Assembly (NCBI RefSeq): GCF_000155675.2
Contig: NC_020911.1
Coordinates: forward strand, 2,160,501 to 2,224,500
DNA from: Octadecabacter antarcticus 307
Lineage (GTDB): Bacteria; Pseudomonadota; Alphaproteobacteria; Rhodobacterales; Rhodobacteraceae
DNA length: 64,000 bases
Direction of reading: 5' to 3'
The translations under genes were made by a program, and so were the position numbers. The notes under the pieces are model-generated. The model ran no database searches, was not told the origin of the DNA, and was given only the letters and a program-made list of their open reading frames with translations. This document shows, in pieces, positions 9,905 to 17,562 of this stretch. How positions within the stretch are numbered: the stretch's first letter is position 1; every line of letters begins with the position of its first letter.

Positions 9905-9932
9905 AAAAAGCCGCGCCCCGATGGGGGCGCGA
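9905..9932 (-). terminator. rho-independent terminator of acnA
   Basis: Read on the minus strand, a GC-rich hairpin (CGCGCCCC, short loop, GGGGCGCG) is followed by a TTTTT run. It lies about 28 bases beyond the aconitase stop codon. Confidence 0.85.
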
Positions 9933-9959
9933 CCTTTGGACTACGACAGCCGTTGGACT

Positions 9960-12647
9960 TTAGGCTGCTTTGGCAAGGTTGCGCAGAACGTAGTGCAGAA
10001 CGCCGCCATGTTCGATGTATTCAACCTCAATCGCGGTGTCGATACGGCATTTCAGGGTGATATCCTGCACCGTGCCGTCGGCCATGGTGATCTTGCAGGG
10101 CACGTCCTCCAGTGGTTTGATGGTGTCGAGGCGGGAAATTGACACCGTTTCATCGCCCGTCAAGCCAAGCGATTTACGGCTGTCGCCACTGGTGAACTCA
10201 AAAGGAATGACGCCCATGCCGACCAAGTTTGACCGATGAATACGTTCGAAACTTTCAGCAATGACGGCCTTCACGCCGAGCAGGTTGGTGCCTTTGGCCG
10301 CCCAGTCGCGCGATGATCCGGCGCCGTATTGTTCGCCCCCAAAGATCACCGTCGGCGTGCCCGCATCCATAAAGGCCATTGCCGCATCAAAGATCGACAT
10401 CTGTTCGCCGCTCGGCCCTTTGGTATAGCCGCCTTCAACACCCTCCAGCATTTCGTTTTTGATGCGGATGTTGGCGAAAGTGCCGCGCATCATCACCTCG
10501 TGGTTGCCGCGGCGCGATCCGTAAGAGTTGAATTCGCGCACGGGGACTTGGCGTTCAAGCAGGTATTCACCAGCGGGGGTGTTTTCCTTGAATGAACCGG
10601 CCGGTGAGATGTGGTCGGTCGTGATGAAATCGCCCAAAACGGCCAGCACTTTGGCGCCGTTGATGTTGGTGATGACGCCGGGGTCTTTTGACATTCCCTG
10701 AAAGTAGGGTGGGTTCTGGATGTAGGTGGATTGCGGCGGCCAGTCGTAGGTTTCTGCGTCTGTGGTTTCTACGCCCTGCCATTTTTCGTCGCCTTTGAAG
10801 ACGTCAGCGTATTTTGACTGGAACGCCTCGCGCGTTACAGTTTTTTCAACCAGATCAGTGACTTCTTTGGAGGTTGGCCAGATGTCTTTCAGGTAGACGT
10901 CTTTGCCGTCTGGTGTCTGGGCAATCGGGTCCGTTGCCAGATTGATGTCCATCGTGCCAGCCAAGGCGTAGGCCACGACCAGCGGCGGAGAGGCAAGGTA
11001 GTTGGCGCGCACATCAGGCGAAATACGACCTTCAAAGTTGCGGTTGCCCGACAGAACAGACGTGGCCACCAAATCGCCGTCGACAATCGCCGCACTGATT
11101 TCTGGTTGCAGCGGGCCGGAGTTGCCGATGCAGGTCGTGCAGCCGTACCCCACCAGATTGAACCCGATTTTATCAAGGTCCTCTTGCAGGCCCGCGGCTT
11201 CGAGATAGGCAGACACAACTTGCGATCCAGGCGCCAGTGATGTCTTGACCCAAGGTTTGCGGTCCAGACCCAATGCAGCAGCTTTGCGCGCCACTAAACC
11301 TGCGCCAATCATGACGTAGGGGTTGGATGTGTTGGTGCACGACGTGATGGACGCGATGACCACCTTGCCAGATTCTAACGTGTAATCTTCGCCTGCGACG
11401 GCAACTTCTTTGTACATCGGGCGTTCGAACGTGTTTTCCATTTCCCATGTGAACGCAGATTTCGCGCCGGTTAGTGCCACGTAGTCTTGTGGACGCTTGG
11501 GACCGGAAATCGCCGGAACGATGGTGCCCATGTCGAGCTCGAGCGTGGAAGTGTAGACGGGATCGTAGTCATCGCCGCGCCAAAAGCCGTTTTCCTTGGC
11601 GTAGGCTTCGACCAATGCAATCCGGTCTTCATCGCGGCCGGTGTTGCGCAGGTAGCGCAGGGTTTCGTCGTCGATCGGGAAGAAACCACAGGTTGCGCCG
11701 TATTCCGGTGCCATGTTGGCGATGGTCGCACGGTCTGCAAGCGGCAATGTATCGAGGCCTTCGCCGTAGAATTCGACGAACTTGCTTACCACACCGTGAG
11801 CGCGCAGCATTTCGACGACTTTAAGCACCAAATCTGTGCCTGTGGTGCCTTCCAACATGCGTCCGGTCAGTTTGAACCCGACAACTTCGGGGATCAGCAT
11901 GGAAATCGGCTGGCCAAGCATGGATGCTTCAGCTTCGATCCCGCCAACGCCCCATCCCAGAACAGCCGCGCCATTTACCATCGTTGTGTGCGAGTCTGTG
12001 CCGACAAGCGTGTCAGGATAGGCCACTTCATCGCCGTTCTGATCAACGTCCGTCCAGACGGTCTGGCTGAGGTATTCGAGGTTCACCTGATGGCAGATGC
12101 CCGTACCCGGTGGCACAACGCGGAAGTTGGAGAATGCGGACTGGCCCCATTTCAGGAAGGTGTAGCGTTCGAGGTTGCGTTCGTATTCGCGGTCCACATT
12201 CATCTGAAAGGCCCGCGGATTGCCAAATTCATCGATCATGACCGAATGGTCGATGACCAGATCGACAGGGTTCAACGGGTTGATCTGTTGGGCATCGCCC
12301 CCCAAGGCGACAATCCCGTCGCGCATCGCTGCCAAATCAACAACAGCCGGAACGCCGGTGAAATCCTGCATCAGCACGCGGGCAGGACGGTAGGCAATCT
12401 CGCGCGGGTTCTTGCCGCCTTTGGTGGCCCAGTCTGCGAAGGCTTTGATATCATCGACGGAAACGGTCTTGCCGTCCTCAAAGCGTAACATGTTTTCCAG
12501 CACGACCTTCAACGCGGCGGGCAATTTTGAAAAATCGCCCAAACCTGCGGCGGTCGCGGCGGGAATGGAATAATACGCTAGCGAGCGGTCGCCCACTGTA
12601 AGGGTTTTGCGGGTCTTGGCGCTGTCGTGGCCTACTGTGATTGTCAT
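9960..12647 (-). CDS. acnA: aconitate hydratase A
   Basis: An 895-residue TCA-cycle [4Fe-4S] enzyme interconverting citrate and isocitrate. Cluster ligands are visible in SCTNTSNPYV (about residue 440) and CTTCIGNSGP (about 505). Other family blocks include DSHTTMVNGAAVLGWGVGGIEAE, the swivel-domain segment EQYGAGSSRDWAAKGT and IPFEF. An AGGAGAGACC sequence precedes the ATG. It is monocistronic, with its own terminator, and divergent from the DUF1223 gene. Confidence 0.97.
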   Translation of the reverse strand: MTITVGHDSAKTRKTLTVGDRSLAYYSIPAATAAGLGDFSKLPAALKVVLENMLRFEDGKTVSVDDIKAFADWATKGGKNPREIAYRPARVLMQDFTGVPAVVDLAAMRDGIVALGGDAQQINPLNPVDLVIDHSVMIDEFGNPRAFQMNVDREYERNLERYTFLKWGQSAFSNFRVVPPGTGICHQVNLEYLSQTVWTDVDQNGDEVAYPDTLVGTDSHTTMVNGAAVLGWGVGGIEAEASMLGQPISMLIPEVVGFKLTGRMLEGTTGTDLVLKVVEMLRAHGVVSKFVEFYGEGLDTLPLADRATIANMAPEYGATCGFFPIDDETLRYLRNTGRDEDRIALVEAYAKENGFWRGDDYDPVYTSTLELDMGTIVPAISGPKRPQDYVALTGAKSAFTWEMENTFERPMYKEVAVAGEDYTLESGKVVIASITSCTNTSNPYVMIGAGLVARKAAALGLDRKPWVKTSLAPGSQVVSAYLEAAGLQEDLDKIGFNLVGYGCTTCIGNSGPLQPEISAAIVDGDLVATSVLSGNRNFEGRISPDVRANYLASPPLVVAYALAGTMDINLATDPIAQTPDGKDVYLKDIWPTSKEVTDLVEKTVTREAFQSKYADVFKGDEKWQGVETTDAETYDWPPQSTYIQNPPYFQGMSKDPGVITNINGAKVLAVLGDFITTDHISPAGSFKENTPAGEYLLERQVPVREFNSYGSRRGNHEVMMRGTFANIRIKNEMLEGVEGGYTKGPSGEQMSIFDAAMAFMDAGTPTVIFGGEQYGAGSSRDWAAKGTNLLGVKAVIAESFERIHRSNLVGMGVIPFEFTSGDSRKSLGLTGDETVSISRLDTIKPLEDVPCKITMADGTVQDITLKCRIDTAIEVEYIEHGGVLHYVLRNLAKAA

Positions 12648-12870
12648 ATCGGTCTCTCCTGCAGGGGCATGGATTATGATTCTGATTTCGGTATACTATT
12701 GCACACAATTGGTGCCAAGCCTTGTTTTACTTGATTTTGATATGTCTGTTGTCCGTATCCATCGGCATGCGATTAAGGCTATCATGCTATTGTAACAGTC
12801 CAATCGCAAACGGTTGATTGGCGTGTCGCGCACGGGTGCGCTAGGCAGGGGGGCAACGACAGGATTTTAC

Positions 12871-13575
12871 ATGCGCCACACCTTCGCCACCGCCTTTTCC
12901 ATCTGGGCCACATGCTTTGCCTTTGTCACACCCGCGGTCGCTGATGGCCCTGTCGTTGTTGAACTTTACACCTCGCAGGGCTGTTCGAGCTGCCCGCCAG
13001 CAGATGAAATGTTACACACATTGGCGGCGCGTTCAGACGTAATCGCGTTGGCGTTGCATGTCGATTATTGGGATTACATCGGCTGGGCGGATAGTTTTGC
13101 TGATCCGGCACACACGGTGCGCCAGCAAAGCTATGCCCACGTGGCTGGGGCGAGCACGATTTACACACCGCAAATGATTATTGGCGGCGCGGATCATGTG
13201 ATTGGAACCAAACCGATGGAAGTGGCGAACCTGATCCAAGCCCACGTTGCCAGCCCGACGGGGGCCAGTATCGCAATGCAGCGGTCTGGAAACCGGTTGC
13301 AGATTACCGGCGAGACGTCGCATCCATTGCGAAGTGGGACCCTGGTGCAAGTCATCCGGTATAGCCCGCAGGAAACCGTGGATATTCGCAGCGGCGAAAA
13401 CGCGGGCAAATCGCTGAGCTATGTCAATATCGTCACAGATTGGCGCAGTGTTGGTGAATGGAACGGCAATGGCGACTTAAATATGACCGTTGATGTTTCA
13501 GGTGGTGGTCCAATCGTCGTGATTGTTCAAGAACCCGGTCCCGGTGCGATTATGGCGACTGCCGTTCTGCGCTAG
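12871..13575 (+). CDS. DUF1223 family exported thioredoxin-fold protein
   Basis: A 234-residue protein with an N-terminal signal peptide (hydrophobic TFATAFSIWATCFAFVTPAVA, cleavage expected after AVA). The mature part starts with VVELYTSQGCSSCPPADE, the DUF1223 signature with a CSSC thioredoxin-like pair, then ALHVDYWDYIGWADSFA and YTPQMIIGG. The family is periplasmic and of unknown function. An upstream in-frame ATG at 12814 exists, but the ATG at 12871 gives a proper signal peptide and has AGGA before it. Its TAG stop overlaps the opposing stop of the nitrile hydratase alpha gene within one CTAG. Confidence 0.88.
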   Translation: MRHTFATAFSIWATCFAFVTPAVADGPVVVELYTSQGCSSCPPADEMLHTLAARSDVIALALHVDYWDYIGWADSFADPAHTVRQQSYAHVAGASTIYTPQMIIGGADHVIGTKPMEVANLIQAHVASPTGASIAMQRSGNRLQITGETSHPLRSGTLVQVIRYSPQETVDIRSGENAGKSLSYVNIVTDWRSVGEWNGNGDLNMTVDVSGGGPIVVIVQEPGPGAIMATAVLR

Positions 13576-14222
13576 CCGCCAACTGGTGACGGTGTGATCG
13601 CGAGGCCAGTACCGATCATGCTGTCGCGGGTCACAAGCCCTACTAGGCCATTTTGTGACATAATTTCAGTGCCTTCAGGGCGGTTCGGGATTACGATGTA
13701 GCGCATGTCTGCAGTACTGTCGTGGACGCGAATTTGCGTCGTATCAGGCAACGTGACGCCGAATTCCGCCAAAACAGATCGTGGTTCACGCACCGTGCGG
13801 CTGCGATAGGCGCGGGATTTGTACCAATCAGGTGGCACGCCCAAAAGGTTACGCGGGTAGCATGAACACAGCGTGCAGACGATCATGTTGTGGACGTCAT
13901 TAGTGTTTTCTATGGCAATCAATTTTAGCGCGCCGATGTCGAATCCCATAGCGCGTGTCGCGGCGGATGAGTCATTCATCAGGGCGGTGTGAAATTTCGG
14001 ATCGCACCATGCTCGGGCTACGACCTGTGCGCCATTGCTGGGGCTGCGGGTATCCATCAAATCAATCTGGGACGCGATTTCGCTGGCGGTGGTGATGCCC
14101 TTTTCCACCAACAGTTCGCGCACTGCGATTTCCATCACCTGCCAATAGCTGAGTGGTGCGTCGTCATCGGCGCGGTAGGGATGTCCGGATGGGCTGGGAT
14201 GATCATGGTGGTCATGTGGCAT
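13572..14222 (-). CDS. nthA: nitrile hydratase / thiocyanate hydrolase-type alpha subunit
   Basis: A 216-residue metal-binding subunit that hydrates nitriles to amides, or thiocyanate in the SCNase branch. The metal claw motif VCTLCSCYPR is at about 115-124, with Cys116, Cys119 and Cys121 as ligands. Thr117 between the first two cysteines is the cobalt-type signature. Other blocks: AWCDPKFHTALMND, PPDWYKSRAYRSRTVREPR and VHDSTADMRY. The N-terminus is histidine-rich (HDHHDHPSPSGHP). The start overlaps the end of the preceding beta C-terminal gene by 11 bases. No metallochaperone gene is visible. Confidence 0.9.
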   Translation of the reverse strand: MPHDHHDHPSPSGHPYRADDDAPLSYWQVMEIAVRELLVEKGITTASEIASQIDLMDTRSPSNGAQVVARAWCDPKFHTALMNDSSAATRAMGFDIGALKLIAIENTNDVHNMIVCTLCSCYPRNLLGVPPDWYKSRAYRSRTVREPRSVLAEFGVTLPDTTQIRVHDSTADMRYIVIPNRPEGTEIMSQNGLVGLVTRDSMIGTGLAITPSPVGG

Positions 14223-14481
14223 CTACGGGCTCCAACCAATGTTCATAGATTTCGGCATCCAGCGTGTCGTTCGGGTTTTCGGCAATTGCCCCCCAGACAT
14301 CCACCATAGTGAACCGAACGCGGTGCAATGGCAGTGCACAGGCTGTTAGGCCGTAGGCGAGGTCTTCGGGATTTGGAAACGCTCCGAGTGAGCGTTCGAT
14401 GACGCCGACCTTGCCGCGCAGATACGCAGGCGTGCGCACGTGGCCCGGTGGCATGAGGGGTTTTACACGGACGTTCTGCAT
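14212..14481 (-). CDS. nitrile hydratase beta subunit, C-terminal (SH3-like) half
   Basis: An 89-residue protein equal to the C-terminal SH3-like barrel domain of nitrile hydratase beta: HVRTPAYLRGKVGVIERSLGAFPNPEDLAYG, then LHRVRF and DAEIYEHWLEP. The ATG at 14481 follows AAAGG and gives a compact domain; the frame is open 21 codons further upstream. Normal nitrile hydratases carry this domain fused to an N-terminal helical half. Here that half is the next gene upstream, so the beta subunit is divided, as in thiocyanate hydrolase and toyocamycin nitrile hydratase. Confidence 0.8.
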   Translation of the reverse strand: MQNVRVKPLMPPGHVRTPAYLRGKVGVIERSLGAFPNPEDLAYGLTACALPLHRVRFTMVDVWGAIAENPNDTLDAEIYEHWLEPVDAT

Positions 14482-14491
14482 CACACGCCTT

Positions 14492-14887
14492 TCATAAAAC
14501 TGGCGCTGTAGCGTCGCCGTACGTGTCGCCGCGCGCGGTGACATCGGCCATTTTCGCCGCGAGGTCGGCTGTGGTATACGCGCCGCCTTCGATGAGGTTC
14601 TGGTTCACGGCCATGATCCAGCGTTCGTAATAGGTCATGGTTTCAAACGCGTCTTCGCCCATATCTTCGAGGACACGGCGCAGCCCGTCGACCGTGAAAA
14701 AACCCTTGGCAGCGCCGAGGATCATCAATGCATCAACGCGTTTTTCCCAAAGAGAGAAATCATTATCGGCATCCGGGCGTTGGTGCATCGGGATTGGGCC
14801 AGCGGTGTCGCCGCCCATGTCGTGCCAACGGCGCGCGTGTTGGTCGTGCCAACGGCGCGCAGCAGATGGAGTTTTTGAATCTGTCAT
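14492..14887 (-). CDS. nitrile hydratase beta subunit, N-terminal half
   Basis: A 131-residue protein matching the N-terminal helical half of nitrile hydratase beta: HDMGGDTAGPIP (compare the HDxGG start of beta subunits), LWEKRVDALMILGAA, and TYYERWIMAVNQNLIEGGAYTTADLAAKM. It ends ten bases before the start of the C-terminal half. The two are in different frames: this start is at 14887 and the next at 14481. Because each ORF has its own start and plausible end, I read this as a split subunit rather than a damaged gene, but an old frameshift cannot be excluded. The extreme N-terminus contains an eight-residue duplication. Confidence 0.75.
   Translation of the reverse strand: MTDSKTPSAARRWHDQHARRWHDMGGDTAGPIPMHQRPDADNDFSLWEKRVDALMILGAAKGFFTVDGLRRVLEDMGEDAFETMTYYERWIMAVNQNLIEGGAYTTADLAAKMADVTARGDTYGDATAPVL
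14819..14860. repeat. 24-bp tandem duplication in the beta N-terminal gene
   Basis: The sequence GTCGTGCCAACGGCGCGC occurs at 14819-14836 and again at 14843-14860, a period of 24. It encodes the repeated RRWHDQHA / RRWHDMGG just before the HDMGG motif and leaves the frame intact. Confidence 0.9.
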
Positions 14888-14938
14888 AGGCCGATGCTAG
14901 GCTGACATGCCTGCGCAGGGAACCCTGCAAACTGTGCG

Positions 14939-15973
14939 TTAGTCTTCGTTGTCCAAATTGAGGGTGATCGTCCCGGCATCCGCCGCTGCGCGGATGGCTG
15001 TGACCACGGCCGTTTGCGCGGCTTCTGCGTCGGATTGTCTGATCTTACTGGCTTCAGACATCTCTTCGCGTAGATTGTCGGCCATGCGTGTCGACATATT
15101 GTCGAGCAGGTGTGCGGCTGCTGTAGCCAAAAGACCACCCATTTCAGTGGCAGACGCCAAGGCGCACACAAGGTCCGCAGGATCAATGTTGCGCAACACC
15201 TTTGGCACCTCTGGAGTGGCGAGCCGCGCGGGGATGTCCGCAAAGGTGAAGATCGCTTTGCGCACGCCTTCGCCAAAGGTGGGGTCTTGTGACAACAGCC
15301 CTTCGAGGACAGAATCTCGGGTCGAGGCGGGTGTTGAATTGAGGATCGCACCGATGCGATGTTCTGCGCTGTCGGTAAAGGCGGGCAGGGACGCGCCACA
15401 GTATTGCTGCGCCAAACCTGTGCCGATCCGCGCGATGGCGTCAGATTTGACGTTTGTCGTCTTGGACATGGCATAGGCGATCCGGCGGGCGCGATCGCCG
15501 GGCATTAGGCCCAACAGGCTGGCGGCCTTGCTCGTCGGGAGTTTTGAGAGAACAATGGCGCAGACTTCTGCGCTTTCGGCGTCGGTGATGGGCAACATTT
15601 CTTCGGGTGTCAGTTTTAGCACGATGGTCCAAGGGTCGCTGCCCGATTGCGCGGCGGCTTCTTCGCGTAAACGCGCCACAGTCCCTGCCGAAATACGCCC
15701 TTCGAGGGATTTCAACGCTGCCTCAAAACTGCCGGGTGCGGTCAGTGCGACGTCGGCAAGTTCACGGGCGAATTCCTGCACAACGCTGTTCAATGTCTCT
15801 TTGTCGATGATGTTGAGCGCGCCGAGTTCGCGGGTCAGACGTACCTGCGCCGCTTCTGGCAATTGCGACAGTGGCAGATCACCGCCGCTACGCAACAAAA
15901 GTTGCACCACCATCGCCGCCTTACGGGATCGCGTAATATCAGTTCTGGGCAATGAGGTCGGGGTGCCAGCCAT
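14939..15973 (-). CDS. fliG: FliG-like flagellar motor switch protein (isolated)
   Basis: A 344-residue homologue of the rotor protein FliG, which couples the flagellar MS ring to torque generation. Family patterns: SRKAAMVVQLLLRSGG at the N-terminus, LKLTPEEMLPITDAESAEVCAIVLSKLP (middle domain), DPTFGEGVRKAIFTFADIP and EVPKVLRNIDPADLVCALASA (C-terminal torque domain), and LLDNMSTRMADNLREEM (compare the family NMSxRAAxxLxEEM). No other flagellar gene lies in the window, so it is an orphan copy, or the flagellar genes are elsewhere. The charged torque-helix residues are less conserved than in E. coli FliG, so its role is uncertain. Confidence 0.75.
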   Translation of the reverse strand: MAGTPTSLPRTDITRSRKAAMVVQLLLRSGGDLPLSQLPEAAQVRLTRELGALNIIDKETLNSVVQEFARELADVALTAPGSFEAALKSLEGRISAGTVARLREEAAAQSGSDPWTIVLKLTPEEMLPITDAESAEVCAIVLSKLPTSKAASLLGLMPGDRARRIAYAMSKTTNVKSDAIARIGTGLAQQYCGASLPAFTDSAEHRIGAILNSTPASTRDSVLEGLLSQDPTFGEGVRKAIFTFADIPARLATPEVPKVLRNIDPADLVCALASATEMGGLLATAAAHLLDNMSTRMADNLREEMSEASKIRQSDAEAAQTAVVTAIRAAADAGTITLNLDNED

Positions 15974-16176
15974 AAAAGCGTGCTCCTGAAAAAAAAAGGC
16001 GCATGCGGTTCCTTAGCCGTTCAAGGTGAATAAGGACTTAATCCAGCTGGCGGCTGGGTGGCTAATTATGGCCCTTATTGATTTTGGACAAGGTGGGTTG
16101 GCAGCGTGGCCTGCAACTATCGAAAGGGGTGGTTTCCAGTCATTAAAATCTAGACGTCGCACCCAGTCTTTCGCGC

Positions 16177-16671
16177 CTAGGTTGTTGGTGGATGGGTCAT
16201 CTTGACCGACAGTTGATGCAGTTGGGTTCGCAATTCTTCGGACGTTCCACCCTGCAACGCCGTCATGTCGTGAAGCGCCTGAACGCACTGCGATAACTGT
16301 TTGATCTCTTCGTCAGTATATTCACGATCAGGGCGTGAAAAACTGGCCAAGCTGCGGCTGCCACCGGTATCCGTTGAAATTGTGACACCGAAGGCCATTC
16401 CATACGCAAGAGACTGCCCTAATATGTTTTGATCATCCATTTCTGCCAAACCGGACCATCGAATCGATCCAGTTTCTGTGAAGCCCCACCGCACTGTGGG
16501 ATCCTGCATAACGTAGCCTTTTTCAGAGTAAATATCGGTCCAGTCCTTCGGGTAGGTCTGGAACAAAAAATCAGGGGATGTGAGGCGGATGTGGAATGCG
16601 ATTGCGAAGCCTGACGGTGCCAGATTTTCAACACTTTCCAGCAATACTTTAATTTTACCGGTATCGGCCAT
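16177..16671 (-). CDS. autoinducer-binding-domain protein lacking a DNA-binding domain
   Basis: A 164-residue protein with the LuxR-type acyl-homoserine-lactone binding domain: HIRLTSPDFLFQTYPKDWTD, the DPTVRWGFTETGSIRWSGL block, and GMAFGVTISTDTGGSRSLASFSRPDREYTDEEI. It stops at THPPTT, where LuxR proteins continue into a helix-turn-helix. Bases downstream to 16013 do not encode an HTH in any frame I read, so it appears genuinely short, not recently truncated. It is divergent from a full LuxR gene. It could bind signal and modulate the neighbouring LuxR, for example by heterodimerisation; that is inference. Confidence 0.8.
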   Translation of the reverse strand: MADTGKIKVLLESVENLAPSGFAIAFHIRLTSPDFLFQTYPKDWTDIYSEKGYVMQDPTVRWGFTETGSIRWSGLAEMDDQNILGQSLAYGMAFGVTISTDTGGSRSLASFSRPDREYTDEEIKQLSQCVQALHDMTALQGGTSEELRTQLHQLSVKMTHPPTT

Positions 16672-16696
16672 TCTGCCACCCCAACTCGCTTTGTAG

Positions 16697-16783
16697 TTGC
16701 TTGTCCTAAAACGTAACAGCTAATATGAAGGAACAAGCAATATGGCTAATGTAGGTGATTGGTGGTCGCAATGACAGTGTCAT
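16697..16783. promoter_or_regulatory. two inverted repeats in the divergent luxR promoter region
   Basis: The 143-bp space between the two LuxR-type genes holds TTGCTTGT (16697-16704) with its exact inverted copy ACAAGCAA (16733-16740). It also holds a tight odd-length palindrome, ATGACA-G-TGTCAT (16771-16783), 31 bases upstream of the luxR start. Either could be an operator for a dimeric regulator. I see no published lux-box consensus match. Confidence 0.45.
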
Positions 16784-16814
16784 TCGTTCAGTTCTACCAT
16801 AGAAAGGGCGAGGC

Positions 16815-17423
16815 TTGATTGAACTCAACTCTCCCGAAGATGTTGATATTATAGCCAGGAATGGCTATTATATCGCCTTGCGTGTTGGCTTTGCGTTCCC
16901 GCTTGAAGAAGTGAATGCACTGCCCGCGCCTTGGGTGGATCACTACACAACGCATCGGTTCATGTTGCACGATCCGGTCATACGCTGGATCTACGCCAAC
17001 ACGGGCGCCATCACCTGGAGCGCGATTGATTTGCCCGATCCGATGCGCGTTCTGCATCAGGCGCAGACGTTTGGGCTGCGCTACGGTGTGGCTGTTGCGT
17101 GTTTTGATGGCAACCGCGAAGGCCAGCGATCGTTCGGGACGTTCGCGCGGTCGGATCGTGAGTTTGAACAGGCTGAAATCGACGCCCTGCACGCCTACGT
17201 TTTGAAGCGCCACCATGCCAAAGCGCCGCCAACGAATCTTACGAATGCTGAGCTTGAGGCGCTGAGAATGGTAAGAGAAGGTTTACGGTTGAAACAAATC
17301 GCTCATTTACTAGGCATCTCTGAAGGCGCAGTCAAACAGCGCCTGAAGAACGCTAAAAACAAGCTCGGCGCGCAAACATCTGCACAAGCCGCTGCAATGG
17401 TTGGAGAATTTGGATTGATCTGA
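16815..17423 (+). CDS. luxR: LuxR-family quorum-sensing transcriptional regulator
   Basis: A 202-residue regulator with both LuxR modules. The N-terminal autoinducer-binding domain (about 1-135) has LPAPWVDHYTTHRFMLHDP, VIRWIYANTGAITWSAI and FARSDREFEQAEI. The C-terminal LuxR helix-turn-helix (about 141-195) has LTNAELEALRMVREGLRLKQ, IAHLLGISEGAVKQRLKNAK and KLGAQTSAQA. The likely start is TTG at 16815, eight bases after AAAGGG; no ATG lies near the expected N-terminus. It is shorter than classical LuxR (about 240-250). Position directly upstream of luxI marks it as the cognate receptor. Confidence 0.88.
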   Translation: MIELNSPEDVDIIARNGYYIALRVGFAFPLEEVNALPAPWVDHYTTHRFMLHDPVIRWIYANTGAITWSAIDLPDPMRVLHQAQTFGLRYGVAVACFDGNREGQRSFGTFARSDREFEQAEIDALHAYVLKRHHAKAPPTNLTNAELEALRMVREGLRLKQIAHLLGISEGAVKQRLKNAKNKLGAQTSAQAAAMVGEFGLI

Positions 17424-17437
17424 ACCTTTTGAAATCA

Positions 17438-17452
17438 TTAATAAATGGTTAA
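17438..17452. promoter_or_regulatory. CtrA-type site TTAA-N7-TTAA upstream of luxI
   Basis: TTAA at 17438-17441 and TTAA at 17449-17452 with exactly seven bases between them match the full CtrA consensus of Alphaproteobacteria. The site lies 110 bases before the luxI ATG and 15 bases after the luxR stop. The motif is AT-rich and could arise by chance, but its placement in the only sizeable luxI promoter gap is suggestive. Confidence 0.5.
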
Positions 17453-17539
17453 AAGCTGTGTGCTCGTCAATCTATAACAAATATATTTCAGCAAAAGCAG
17501 TTTCGTAGTTAACAACCAAATGATCTCAGCGCTAAATGG

Positions 17540-17558
17540 ACTCTCCAAAAAGGAGAGT
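17540..17558 (+). promoter_or_regulatory. hairpin enclosing the luxI ribosome binding site
   Basis: ACTCTCC (17540-17546), an AAAAA loop (17547-17551) and GGAGAGT (17552-17558) form a perfect 7-bp stem. The AGGAG ribosome binding site is the 3' arm, five bases before the luxI ATG, so the stem would block initiation when folded. Confidence 0.6.
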
Positions 17559-17562
17559 AACT

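Noticed and set aside
11487..12488. 333-codon open frame on the plus strand
   Set aside because: It is antisense to acnA, which is fully supported by aconitase motifs; the translation has no recognisable domain.
14915..14928. GCAGGG-AA-CCCTGC as a fliG terminator
   Set aside because: The loop would be only two bases and no T-run follows on the minus strand.
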